DNA of 64,000 nt from the NCBI RefSeq assembly GCF_022682495.2, contig NC_071398.1:89009398-89073397 (forward strand), written 5' to 3'. Below the pieces are notes generated by a model, which was given only the letters and a program-made list of their open reading frames with translations, was not told the origin of the DNA and did not search any database. Source of the stretch: Desmodus rotundus. Lineage: Eukaryota > Chordata > Mammalia > Chiroptera > Phyllostomidae. The stretch's first letter is position 1. Each line of letters opens with the position of its first letter. The position numbers and the translations under genes are program-made. Below are positions 35,490-46,942 of this stretch, piece by piece.

Positions 35490-35660
35490 GTAATGGACCT
35501 TTCTGAAACTCAGTTTCTTTGTCAGCCTTTAAGTGGGAGTACAAATTCCTACCTAATGGGACTGTTGGAAGGATTATATGAGACAGTGTGTGTAAACATC
35601 TCATACGGTTCATACTCCATGATAGCCTTCAATACGTGTTGGTTACTTTTCCCTGTGCGT
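35490..35660 (+). repeat. MIR fragment
   Basis: 'tttctgaaactcagtttctttgtc', 'acctaatgggactgttggaaggattatatgag' and 'catgatagccttcaatacgtgttgg' match the MIR 3' half. Confidence 0.75.
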
Positions 35661-37149
35661 CTTGCCCTTTGTCTGAGGGAAGAAACTGGGGCAAACAGGC
35701 TTGCTATAGCTCTTCTAGAAAAGACACATGACCTGAAGCTAAAGGCAGTTTAGAAGCAAACACTAGGATGCTGAACCTCATAGCAGCGCAGTGAGTAATG
35801 CTGTTACATAACGCTTGCAAATGGCCAGGCGGATCAGCTAACGTGGTTTGGCGCAGCTGACCGATAAAACTAGGCAGCTTCCAAGCCCAGCCCGAGCCAG
35901 GGAGTCCCGACCGAGCAGCCAGAGTCGAATCCGGAGTGACTGCCTGGGCCTCGAAGCTTTGGTGTTGCGTTTGACTCAGACGTGCTGTAAATCTGTGTGC
36001 GTGGAAAAAACAAAAGCGATTTCTCTCTGGCTGATCCCCTGCATAACTGGCCCCAAGGGGCCTGGAACAGCTTTCCTTCCCTCGAAAAATCCTTAATCAC
36101 ATCTCCTGAGTATGAGTTTTCCAGGCAGCTGCACAGATGAGAGATAGGGAGGCACGATGGAAAATAGACATGTCTTGGTCCTCAGGATGTGACTGCTGAA
36201 CGAATGGCCAAGATGTGTCTCCCACATGTTTCCAGAAATGTTTAGACTTTCCCAGGGCTCTGTCGTTGCCCTTGACCTGACGAACATTTGCAGCAGCGAG
36301 AGGGGGGGAAACGCAAAAGGCAGCCTCGCCAAAGTTTTTAATGGTGCCGGGAGAGGCAACAGGGGGCTTGGGGACAGAATTATACTTTTTAAATGATTTT
36401 GGCAGGTTCTGGGGCACTCAGCTGACCACGGTAAGTTGTGATTTAATAGGGGTAATGCCAAAACCTGTATTTCAAAATCAAAAGCAAAGTACAAGTTAGG
36501 AAAGGCTTAGATGGAGAAAGGTTTTATGTGAGAAAAGGTATAGGGATTTTATTTGGCTGCAGAAAGGTATGAGTCAACAGCACGATGTGTTGTAAAAAAA
36601 GAGGTTAGGGACCTGGAAAAAGAAAATAATCTCTCTACCTGACGTACTTTGCACTAGACAATACTTGGAGTGGTGTATTCATGCTAGGGGCCAAATTTAA
36701 GAACGATATTGATAAACTGGAATTGGTCGCTTAAGGAAGGAAGGAAAAAGAAGGGTCAAATTCAAAAACTCCAAAAACTACATTCTTTAAAGAATGGTTG
36801 AAGGAAAATAAGACTATTCAGCTATCTTTCAGAGTTACCATATGGAAGAGAAATAAACATCTATTTTGCTCTGAAAGACGGAAATGGGATTAATCAGAGA
36901 GAGTTCATGGAAACAGATTTTGGCTCCGTAGAAGGAAAAATTTTCAAATAATTAAAGCAGTCCAGTGACGAAAGGGACCATTTCATTAAATTGTGAGGTT
37001 CCCGTCACTGGAAATACTCCAGCTAAGGCCGGACGAGTGTCTGTCTGGGATTCTGAAGGCCCTCAGCACCGAAGGAGAGCTTGGGGTCGGTGACCTTTAA
37101 GATTACTTGTAATTCCCATAGTTTATGATTGAAGTAAGCACAAATGCCA
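35661..37149. other. Intronic sequence, no recognised feature
   Basis: Unique-looking DNA. Open frames at 35848-36494 on both strands overlap each other and look like chance. 36230-36400 is GC-richer without repeat signs. Confidence 0.45.
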
Positions 37150-37290
37150 AGGTCACGTATGACATGCCAGAGCCACTTTTTCAACTCTTGGCTCTGATTC
37201 TGACCAGCTGTGTGACCTTCAGCTAAGAAATGAACCATTTCTTCTTCCAGTTTCCTCAACCATAAAACGAGGGAGCTGGATTTAATGATG
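37150..37290 (+). repeat. MIR fragment
   Basis: 'cttggctctgattctgaccagctgtgtgaccttcag', 'tttcctcaaccataaaacgaggg' and 'tggatttaatgatgtcttaagttc' are the MIR core. Confidence 0.75.
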
Positions 37291-39229
37291 TCTTAAGTTC
37301 TCCCCAGCCCATCTGTCTCCTGAAGCATCCTCACGATTACAGCACGTTTGGAAAGGAGAATTTGAGCCGATACCTGCCATTTTTCCTAAGTCTTTTAAAG
37401 AAGGCTTCTCCTAAGGCTTTTAAAGAACAAACGCCATTGTTGATTCTGGGGCCATTGAACCAAAGTCTCAGTTGTTTGTTGGCAGGAGAGTGGGTGATTG
37501 TGATCCTAGAATCTGGTCCCATGAGACCTGTGGCAGGAAGTTGATCAAATAACTGGTGATCTGCTTCCTCTCAAACACCTGTGCTTTCTGGCTAAGTTCA
37601 GCAATGCCTCTGCAAACAACTTAGAAGAAACGAAGATCATATTACCATTGCGACATAGTTGTATGTTTTGCAAAGCAGACCTTTGTTCTTTATTTCCTCA
37701 ATACTCTGGCTGTTGCTGTTGAACGGTGTTTATAATCATAAAAACCAGTATCCGTGAAGCAACTTACCATGTGGCAGATAGTGTTCTTCAAGTTTTATAT
37801 AAATTCACTTAATTTGTTTATAAGCTGAAAATCACATGATAAATCAGTAGACTAGATCCTTCTTCCCCTCTGGAAAAGGAGTAGTTAAAACCCATTAAAG
37901 TCTGTCTGCACGGTAAGGAGTCCAGAATTCGGATCCTCACCCTCATTCTTTCAGGCGTTACTGCTGCTGTTCAGTTACTATCATTTCTTCTGCGGTCCAT
38001 TTGATTACCCATTCTTTTCTTTGGCTAGGTGAAGGTGCCCTACCCTCCAGCACTACTGCATTCCAGCACTTCTATTTCTTCTTTGACGACCCTCTGACTC
38101 AACACATCATCGTCTCAAATCTATTTTCTTCAGTTATTTTTTTTCCAACGATCTCTGGTGATGCAGCCCGCACTGGGAGCGTCATTATTTGTTTTGATAT
38201 AGACATAAAAAGTATGTACGGGATTTCAAATACCTCCTCCAGTTACTGAGATCAGTGGGGGAAGAAATAAGTAGACTGATGCTTCTTGTAAGGACAGAAG
38301 AATTTCAAACTTCATTCCCAGGCTCGTGGGTCTGGCAACACTCACCCCATCCGACTGCCACATTTCATTCCGTCTCTCCGTTTCCTGAGGCTGGAAGTGA
38401 AGACAGCTGTTAAGAATAAGAGCATATGAGTCACTCTTGAATCTCAGTGTGATCATTACAGTTTCTGTCTCGGTGGGCAAAGCCCCTCCCAGTGTTGTGA
38501 GCCCCCTATCACAACCTACTTACTGTCAATTGTATATGAAGACCTTAACTTTCGTTTTCCAAGCTTCTAAGATTAAATACTAAATCAATTGCCACACCAG
38601 AAAAAAAATAATAATAACAAGGAAAAAAATGCTTCAACTTAAAAACTTGAGTCTTGGGGCATGCTTTTAAAAATCTGATTTAGATTCTGACCACATCTCT
38701 ATGGAGATATTAGAAATATCAGTTACTGTTGCACATTTTCGAAGATGGAGCTTCTGGGCTTCTTGGTACCCTCACTGTGAAGAATTTTGCTTGGACTCTT
38801 ATAGAGGCGATGCCTTGAATTTTATTTTCTCTTTCCCGTGACCTAATAACCAACCTCAAAAGAGTCATCCACAGCCTATTAATTGACCGTCACCTTTCAG
38901 ACCAGATTGATCCTTATTTAATATAGTTCTGCTCAGTCCCCGTGTCAGTCGTTGAATCCTTGACTGTCTCCAGCTCTGAAGGTGCCCAGTGGATCCGCTG
39001 ACCAAGCAAAGACGCAGACACGTGCGATTGCCCAGAGAACTTTGTGTCCTGCACAGGAAGCAGCAGGAGGCGAGAGACGCGGCTTGGAATCACCTCACTT
39101 TACCCACTTCGTTTCCCCTTTCTACAATTTGATTTCTTTGCTGTTAGATGAGTTGTTTTCATAATTCATTTCCTGCTAAGATATGTATAATTCTGGTACC
39201 ATTGTACCCTCCAAGAGCTGGTTTTATGT
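37291..39229. other. Intronic sequence, no recognised feature
   Basis: AT-moderate unique-looking DNA. No repeat or coding block recognised. Confidence 0.45.
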
Positions 39230-39510
39230 GTGGAAAATTGGCTTGGTCAGTTTGGACGCTTGTAACAAAAATGCCGTGGTCTCGGAAGTCCCAGATCAAG
39301 ATACTGGCAAATCCAGTGTTTGGAGAGAGGAAGAGAGGGGAAGGGAGGGAGACATCATGTTTCCTTTTATAAGGGCACTAACCCTGGACTCTACCCTCAT
39401 AACCTGGTTTCCTGCCCACAGTTCCATCTCCAGATGCCATCTCACTGAGGGTTAAGGTTTCAACATGCGACTTTGGGGGGACAAGACACTCAATCCATAG
39501 CAGAAATGAA
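39230..39510. repeat. Old LTR-like or interspersed repeat fragment
   Basis: 'ggcttggtcagtttggacgcttgtaac', 'ataagggcactaaccctggactctaccctcataacc' and 'gggttaaggtttcaacatgcgactttggggggac' follow a known mammalian repeat order, but I cannot name it with confidence. Confidence 0.5.
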
Positions 39511-39689
39511 GACATTTGCATGCATGCTGTGACTTGTGGAATTCTGGGAAGGCCACTCGGCCACAATTAAAATCCTACCATTAGATATTAATTTCTTTGA
39601 GGTGGGATATTACCTCTCAGATAGGACACCTTTCCAAATCCACTGTGCTTGCGAGGGTGAGCCCATCAGTTAGTCTGTGCGGTAGTACA

Positions 39690-39920
39690 GTGTCGTCGTT
39701 AGAAGCAGGCTCTGCAGTCAGACTGCCTGAATTCACACCCTTACTAGTTGTACGACCTCAGGCAAGTAACTCATCTCTCTGTGTTTTGGGCCTCATCAGC
39801 TGTAAAACAGGCATGGTAACAATGCTTATCTTAGAGGTTTTTGTGAGGTTTCAATGAAATACACGATGAGCTTAAAAGAACAACATCCTGCTCTATAAGT
39901 GTTAGCAATGATCACCCTGC
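39690..39920 (+). repeat. MIR, nearly full length
   Basis: 'tagaagcaggctctgcagtcagactgcctgaattcacaccc', 'gtacgacctcaggcaagtaac', 'ggcctcatcagctgtaaaac' and 'ttttgtgaggtttcaatgaaatac' give the full MIR order. Confidence 0.85.
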
Positions 39921-40392
39921 ACTTGCATAAATCAGCCTATGGTATTCATGTCCTTTTGATAGTAAGCTGATGTCATGTCCCAGAGAAATGGGAGTTTTCT
40001 TCAGGAAATGGGGACGGAATGGAAACCATGGATACACGAGGCCTCATTAAGGAAGGGCTGGCCTCTGGGTGAGGTGTCATGTAAAGCCACCAGGTGCCTG
40101 AGACAGGCAAGCAATTACGAGAGAGAAAGAGGGATGGATCTGCCTGGAGTCCTAGCGCGTCCTCCCAGTAATTGATAGACTTAATCAGCTAGTATGGTGA
40201 GCAAGTAGTGTGATGCGTACACCTGAGAGTGAACTTTGAATTCAGTATCCGCCTAATTTTTCTGTCTCGTAATTCTGCTCCTTAGAACAATCAGGAAATG
40301 CTAGATTTCTGAAACATTACACGTGAGGAACCACAGACAAAAGTAAAATGAAGTGTTTTTCTTTGCTAAATGCCCTTGCCTCTTTCTTTTAG

Positions 40393-40508
40393 ATTACATG
40401 AAGCAGACAACGTTTGAGGCTCAAGCCTTTTTAGAAGCTGTGCAGTTCTTCCGACAGGAGAAAGGGCACTACGGCTCGTGGGAGATGATGGCTGGAGATG
40501 AAACCCAG
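40393..40508 (+). CDS. NIBAN1: NIBAN1 exon 6
   Basis: 116 bp between tctttcttttag and a gtaaca donor (40509). The first two bases complete the Asp codon begun in exon 5; the exon ends in phase 0. It encodes YMKQTTFEAQAFLEAVQFFR through GDETQ, about human residues 201-239. It begins the helical region behind the PH domain. The sequence is almost identical to the human protein as I recall it, with small changes such as ITGDEIQ to MAGDETQ. Confidence 0.95.
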
Positions 40509-40645
40509 GTAACACGCAGCTCAGGGTTTTGGCTCTTGTTCTCTGCCTGGGAGGTAGGAGGTCAGGGTTGTAATAAACAATCAGACAAACAAAGTTGCAA
40601 GAATGGAAGATGCGGGACCGAAAACCATTTCTCTCATGGTCTAGA

Positions 40646-40914
40646 AAGGGACTTTCAACCTTTTTCATCTCATGGCACACATAAACTAATTGCTGAAATT
40701 CTGCGGCATGCCAAAAAATATATCTTTTGCCAATCGGACAAAAAAATAGGTATAATTTTGATTCATTCACACTGGACAGCTATTGTTGTGTTGGCTGTTA
40801 TCGTTTTTTTAACTTGACAGTCTCAGGGAAAAGAGGTCGGAGCCCCTGACTACATAGTCGGGTACTGTGTGTTTTAAACACCAGTGTGCGGTGGCACGCC
40901 AGCTGACCATCACT
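40646..40914 (+). mobile_element. hAT-like MITE, copy A
   Basis: Left end aagggactttcaacc, right end with the complement agtgatggtcagc. Flanked by ggtctaga (40638-40645) and ggtctaca (40915-40922), an 8-bp duplication with one mismatch, the size made by hAT transposases. Internal motifs ('tcatggcacacataaac', 'gattcattcacactggacagc', 'ttgttgtgttggctg', 'aggtcgga') are shared with copy B at 53548-53791 in the opposite orientation. No coding capacity. Confidence 0.8.
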
Positions 40915-41855
40915 GGTCTACAAGCACGTGGTCTGCACCCCCATAGCCGGGCACCCATTCCAAAGACCGCCAACCAGGCATTAAGTAAGGCAGCCAAAAC
41001 ACTGCGCAGGCATTGAGAACAGCTGCTTCTCCTTTTCCCGTAAAAGTGATTATTCTCTCTGATGCCCTCCTGCTTCTGGCGTGGAAGCAGATGTGAACAG
41101 TGTGGCTGAGTGAAAAGTGTGTGGTGGGGGTTTGGGGCAGCGGCCTCGGGTTAAATCTCTCCAAGTTATTTCCCCTCTTTTAGTCTCAGGTAACTCCTCC
41201 GAAGGAAAGATACCTTTCAGCTTGCAGGGTTGGGAGAATGAAATGAGATGCTTGGGAAACCAATTTGGCACACAATTGTCTTTATCTTTTGAATGATTGA
41301 TAACTGAAGTCATGAAAGGAGACCCATTTTAAGAGCATGAGACAGTTTTCATTTACATTTCCTAGTTTTCCATTCTCTGTGATCCCGTATGATTTTTTGT
41401 GACCTTAATTAAATGCCAGTCACAGGCTTAATGCCATGACTGGGTCCCTGGGACCTTGTTACAAATCTCTAACGAAACTGTGTTTCACGACGTGAGCCTG
41501 TCCTGCAAGAGGACGACAGTCACCGAGCCGATTCCGGCAGGGGGAGGACGCTGGGCACTGCCATTGTTTAATTAGAGGCACACATGAATGGTATTCGTTA
41601 GTTTCCCCTCGTCTTCCAGAGTGCCTCTTGCGGGGGCCAGTGAAATTTGTTATTAGGGAACAATATTTGGAAGATGCCAGATGGTGCCTCGCCTGTGGAT
41701 GGTTATTAAACAGCTACAGCCGCAAACACTCCCAGGATGATGGGGCTGTTCCTTATTGTTTTACCATGTGACTCAGAATCCTTTTATTCTTTTTTGGTGG
41801 ATTCTAAACTCCTGTATTTCCTGCCCTGAGACTTATTCAAGAAATTTAACCAATT

Positions 41856-42117
41856 ATTTTTTTAAACAGTATTTTTAAATGTTGGAGGAGTGAGTGCCTT
41901 TTTTTTAAAGATTTTATTTATTTATTTATTTATTTTTAGAGAGAGGGGAAGGCAGGGAGAAAGAGAGGAAGAGAAGTATCAATGTGTCTTTGCCTCTCGT
42001 GCACCCCCTACTGGGGACCTGGCCTGCAACCCAGGCATGTGCCCTGACTGGGAATCAAACCGGCGACCCTTTGGTTTGCAAGCCGGTGCTCAATCCACTG
42101 AGCCACACCACCCAAGG
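41856..42117 (-). mobile_element. VES-type SINE with extra 3' sequence inside the TSD
   Basis: Antisense VES body (5' end at 42117; A- and B-box region, 'gcaggccaggtccccagta', CT-rich part and TTTATT-repeat tail at about 41907-41935). The flanking repeat is not next to the SINE tail. caagaaatttaaccaatt (41838-41855) and caagaactttaaccaatt (42118-42135), 17 of 18 matching, enclose an additional ~43 bp (41856-41898) that ends in an A-rich stretch on the element strand. This is best read as a 3' transduction carried by the SINE RNA. Confidence 0.85.
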
Positions 42118-42354
42118 CAAGAACTTTAACCAATTCTTGGTTTCTGATATTTTGGGGAAATGCCTCCATTTATTAATCTGAGAGGACTAAAGACTAATTG
42201 TGCTTACATCAAAAAGAAAACAAAAGGATAAGGGAAGGCTGAAGTATTTGGACCCTGAATGTTCTGCCACGTGAATAAATGTATTTAGTTGATTCACCAG
42301 AATTAAAATGCCTCTGAGCAATACGGCTTAATGTTCATATCCTAATCCTATCTG

Positions 42355-42470
42355 TTCATTTTACCGATCTCGTGAGGTGGGTAGAGCAGTTATTGTTATT
42401 CTCATTTTGCAGATGAGGAGATGGAGGCAGGCATCTAGCTGTTAAGCAACTTGCCCAACTGTTAACTGAG
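42355..42470 (-). repeat. MIR fragment
   Basis: 'cattttaccgatctcgtgaggtgggtagagcagttattg', 'tctcattttgcagatgaggag' and 'gttaagcaacttgcccaa' are MIR core read on the antisense consensus. Confidence 0.7.
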
Positions 42471-43806
42471 CCACCCTAGGCCAGGCCCTCTGTTGGGGGG
42501 TGGGGGAGTGATCCAGAGGCAGGCAGGGCAGACGGGTCCCTGTGCTGGGGAGCTGATTGTTTCAGGGCCCCACGCTAAGGGGACAAATGGCAAAGGAAAT
42601 GATAGCCTCTGACTCCTACTCCTGTGGAAGACCCACACCAACCGTGGGAATATACTAAGTTACACGATTATTCAGCTCCTTGAGTCCAGCTGCGCCACTT
42701 GCTTCATTTTTTTCTCCCATTTCAAATCGTGTGTCAGTTTCCATTTCTTCACCTAGCCATTGAAAGCAGGCACATAATCAGTCCTTCCCGAGGGTGGAGT
42801 ACTGAGTTTGCTGGGCTTGCTTTTGTTGACTGTCTGCACTTGGCTTTGGGCAGACATGTGCAAAGTGCTCTGAGGTGCGAGAGAACTAAATGACTCATGC
42901 CCTGCCCCCGATGAGGCAAGGCCTACCTGGAAGCATCCAGAGAACAAGGCAGTGTGAGAAGTGTGTGTGGGTGCACAGCGGGCCTGGGCACACATGGGCC
43001 TCTCAGAGCTTTAGCACAAAGCAGGTGTGGGGAGGTGCTAGTTCGGCAGTGTCGGCAATACCCTAACTGGGAAAGCAAAACCCACACCAGAGGTCAGCAA
43101 AGCTGGAGTGAGCAAGTGGCCCAAGAAGTGTTGCTCCCCCTGGAAGCTGAGTATCTTTGGTGAAATCATAGATTCCTACAATGTGGGTGGTGGATGTGGG
43201 GGTGGCATTTCAAGACCATTTGTCCGGCGTCCTGCAGGGGAGAGAAAGAGCCTTAGCCGAAGTTAATTGGCTGAACTTGGAGTTGCAAAGCCATTCTGTG
43301 ATGGAAATGCATTTCGAGCCATGTCAGGCTCCCCTTGGAGGAGCTAGTAAAGGAAGTGGCTTCCAGAACTCTCCCTGGGTGAGGCCTGGTGAGGGGGAGC
43401 GTCACTGTGACCTCTCACACACCGAGCTGGAGCCTGTCTGTCCCCGGACTCACACAAGAAAGAGGCAAGGGGCCCTGAGTGGCTGCCGAGTAGTTAAAGA
43501 ATGTGGCATGGCCTTTACTGGCTTGAGAATATGACGTCTTTTGTTTAGAGCACTGAGCTGATTTGCACTGTTTCTGCTAAGACCTTACTCATAAAACTGT
43601 CCTAACCCCCTTTACCCGCAGGGCCTGCATTTCGATTTTCGTCATTGTTACTTTATTATCTTCTCAGTCGTGACTCACGCAGCAAGTATGGCAGGCCCTC
43701 TTGGCCGTGGTTATTTCAGGCGCATGTCCAGGCAAAGCAAAGATCCTAGACTGACTTGCCTGACAGACTGTTAATACAAAATATTCCTACGGGTGAAAAT
43801 ATAATA

Positions 43807-44241
43807 GTTCCCCCTTATCTGCAGTTTTGCTTTCCACAGTTTCGGGCACCCGTGGTCAACCGTGGTCTGAAAATACTGAACGAAAAATTCCAGAAATAAA
43901 CAATTCATACCTTTTGAATGGTGCATCCATCGGAGTAGCATGATGAAATCTCGCACAGTCCCGCCTCATTCTGCCTGGGACGTGAATCATCCTTTTGCCA
44001 CTGTGTCCCCACTGTGTGTGTCCCCACTGTGTCCCCCGTCAGTCACAAAGTAGCTGTCTTGGTTGTCAGGTCAGCTACCAGAGAGAGAGACCACATCCCA
44101 TAAACTTTTATTACAGTACACTCTTATAATTGCTCTATTTTATTACTAGCTTATCAAAGGTGTGTAGGTATATCATCTTCGGTTTTGGGTATCTGCTGGA
44201 GGTCTTGGAATGTGTGCCTCACAGATAAGGAGGGATGACTG
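43807..44241. mobile_element. Tigger-type (pogo, Tc1/mariner) non-autonomous element
   Basis: The inverted ends gttcccccttatctgcag and (complement of the right end) cagtcatccctccttatctg are similar, and TA dinucleotides flank both ends (43805-43806 and 44242-44243), as expected for Tc1/mariner insertions. Internal motifs 'cacccgtggtcaaccgtggtctgaaaatactgaac', 'gatgaaatctcgcacagtcccgcc' and 'gggacgtgaatcatcc' are Tigger/MER2-type. The transposase is deleted. Confidence 0.85.
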
Positions 44242-46363
44242 TATTCGTACACCAGTAAATATATTTTCTACTTGTGAATATAAATATGTCATTGGAAAGC
44301 GTTTTGCAAAATGTAAAGATCTAGTTACTTCTTATTTGCCTTTAAATTAACCCCCTGGGCTGAGAGAGCAGCATCCCCACAGAACAGGGGGCTTCAATCC
44401 AAGAAAACCACCCCACTTTTTAGGCCTTATCCCTGGGTTTCAGGGTTAGAGGAAGCCACACTCTGCCCTGCTCTGTGGCTGATCCTCAGCCCCCTGCCCT
44501 TGCAGCCCCCTCGCATCCCCTCCTTTTTTTTTTTTTTAATTTCTAGATGTGTTTCCTTTTCAATTGCTTAAGTTATAAAAATAGAACAAAATCACTTGGA
44601 ACACTACATGGGAAAGACTAAAAGAAAACCATAAGCCCACCCAAATGGAATATTTACTTCCTTTGGCCTTTGTAACATTTTCATCTTTTCAAACCCACTT
44701 CATGCTTATGCTTGGATTTAAATCAATCTCTCTGCAAATGGATGAATTAGCGTAATTAATAGTATTAGGGCAATTATCTTGAATTTCACACTTTTCAACT
44801 GAGGTAATATTTCCCACTGGTTTTAAGTTCTGGCTTCAGTCTCCGTATTCTCTGAGCTCACTCTCCCCACACCATACTCTCATCCCTCTTGGGCAGATGT
44901 GTCCCAAATGAGAACGGACTCCATTGAGCCGGGTTGGGGGCCAAGGATTATTAATTACCCACTTCAATCTACTTGCTGGACCTCCTGATTTCCATGGACT
45001 TTGCACATGTCAAGTTCTTAAGTTCCTCAAAATGCTGGTTCGCCTTTTGGTTGACCCCAGAGAATGGTTAAGAAAGTCAGAAAGAACCCCACCAATGGAT
45101 TACCAGGACTAGTGGAAATCCTGTCTCCCTTATACTCTGTGACACCACGGAGTTCCACATCGCAGATGACAGGCCCCCCCAACTTGCTGCATTGACCCGA
45201 GCGGCCGTGTCTCCCAGGAACCCACAGGCACACGGGGGACTGGATGGCTTGCCCGTCTCCACACCGGGAGTCTTCCTGTTCAGTTCAGCTCAAGCGTTAC
45301 ACCCCGCCGTGGCAGACCCTGGAGAAAGGCCACATCTAATGAGCTCATGAGTATTTCCACTAGCAGGTGGCTGACCAATGACCTCAGAGAAAATCTTTCT
45401 TAATTCCCCCAGTTTAATTTGAATTTCTACGAGGTCGATTATTTTGGACAAATATTATTGTAAATGCATGGAGCAGATGTCAAATGATCCTGTAGTGTTG
45501 TGCCTGCCTCCAGTGCCCCAAATGACGCTCGTTTTTTGTAAGTCTTGGTTTGCCACCTGGCATTGAAAGCTGAGCCGTGAGCCCTGAAGCACTCACAGCA
45601 AAGTGACTTGGAACAAGCAGACTGCTCCAGTTGGGGTGGGGGTGGGGTGAAGAAGGAAGGGCCAGTGTAACTTGGAGTATTATCTGGAGACAGGTGGAAT
45701 ACTCCTGATTCAGCAGAAACATGTTCATTGAACCAAGCAGAATTTTAGGAGAGACTTAGGATCAATTTAAAAAATCACCCTGAAAATTTTAGACCTGCCC
45801 CCCGCAACGTATATGCTGCCCACTCCACAATGCCTGGCTATTCCAAAGTATCTGTTACCCTCAATTTTTCTGAACTTTCAAGAGAATGGAGGTGTGGTTC
45901 AGGGGACAGTCACCTCAAAGATGTGAAGATACTCAGATCCCACGGGAACAATGGTCTCAAGCCACCACGAGCACACCTGCCCCCTTCACAATTTGGCTAA
46001 GGACACCCTCAACCAGAATCGAAGGTTTCCCTCTTTTCCTAAACGCACTAGCTTCTTCTAATTTAGACATGAGAAGTTTGCATTTGAGGAATGTGTCCTT
46101 CCTGGTGGGAAAACATTAGCAGACGTTATTGCTCCTCATGGATGTTGAAGAATGTTTAGCCCCTAGGGTTGTCTTAGTTGAGGTTTCCGTGGCCCGGGGC
46201 CCAGAGTAAAACTACTGATCTAGAAGGTTTCCTGTAGCTCAGGACAGCCTTCTGTAGCCAGGATGGGCACGGACAGTTGAGAAGTCATCAGTTGGCGTGA
46301 TGCTCAGATTTCGCTGTCACCAACTAACGGACTCGGGGGCTCTCTTCCTCTTCCACTCGGCAG

Positions 46364-46468
46364 ATCCTGAGTCACCTGGTGATGGAGGAGCTGCTGCCAA
46401 CCCTTCAGACAGACCTTCTGCCTAAAATGAAGGGGAAGAAAAACGACAGGAAGAGGGCCTGGCTTGGC
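46364..46468 (+). CDS. NIBAN1: NIBAN1 exon 7
   Basis: 105 bp, phase 0 at both ends, between cactcggcag and a consensus gtaagt donor (46469). It encodes 35 residues (ILSHLVMEELLPTLQTDLLP, then a basic stretch, then AWLG), about human 240-274. The Lys/Arg-rich stretch KMKGKKNDRKR (46424-46456) is conserved in the family and could bind acidic partners or phospholipid heads; this is inference. Confidence 0.95.
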
Positions 46469-46779
46469 GTAAGTGGTGGCTTCACCCCCACATCGGTGCT
46501 ACTCAAAATAAGCATCCTTTTCCTTCTCTTTTTAGGGTAACCTTTCTTTTTAAAAAACAAATCCCTTCCCGGGTACAGACAGACTACCTTGAGTTTGCTC
46601 AGTCTTAACCTAAATAAGGACTCATCCGAACAGACTCTAACTTTGAAAAAAAAATTAGAATGTGCGTGCCGTTTTATTTAAGTTAGGATTATCTGGGATT
46701 AATCCTCCTCCCTGCACGGGACCCTGTCAGGCTCTTACACGTGACGGAGCCCCGATTTACGTGTGGGTCCCTGTTGCAG
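46469..46779 (+). other. NIBAN1: NIBAN1 intron 7 (311 bp)
   Basis: The shortest intron in the window, between gtaagt and ctgttgcag. Nothing else recognised. Confidence 0.9.
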
Positions 46780-46942
46780 CTCCTGGAGGAGGCCTACAAC
46801 CTGGTCCAGCACCAAGTTGCAGAAGGACTAAGTGCCTTGAAGGAGGAATGCAGAGTGCTGACGAAGGGCCTGGAAGGAACCATCCGTTCCGACATGGATC
46901 AGATTGTGAACTCGAAGAACTTTTTGACTGGGAAGATCAAAG
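46780..46942 (+). CDS. NIBAN1: NIBAN1 exon 8
   Basis: 163 bp: 54 codons plus one base of an Ala codon finished in exon 9. Acceptor gttgcag, donor gtcagt at 46943. Encodes LLEEAYNLVQHQVAEGLSAL through FLTGKIK, about human 275-328. The spacing of Leu, Val and Ala suggests amphipathic helices packed in the Niban helical core. No catalytic motif is expected; the family is thought to act as a scaffold or adaptor. Confidence 0.95.

Larger units (their letters stand above)
2662..40392 (+). other. NIBAN1: NIBAN1 intron 5 (37.7 kb)
   Basis: A very large intron between a gtatgg donor and a tctttcttttag acceptor. Both flanking exons are phase 1 and rebuild the Asp codon of the HLNH-DYMKQ junction. It carries most of the repeats in this window: MER5, MIR, L2, several L1 3' ends, an MLT1 LTR, VES SINEs and a half-L1. 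Recognisable repeats are listed separately. No second gene can be supported inside it, apart from one unexplained antisense open frame at 34285-34587. Confidence 0.9.
40509..46363 (+). other. NIBAN1: NIBAN1 intron 6 (5.9 kb)
   Basis: Contains a hAT-like MITE (40646-40914), a VES SINE with 3' extra sequence (41856-42117), a MIR (42355-42470) and a Tigger element (43807-44241). The remainder, 42480-43790 and 44250-46360, shows no feature I can support. Confidence 0.85.
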
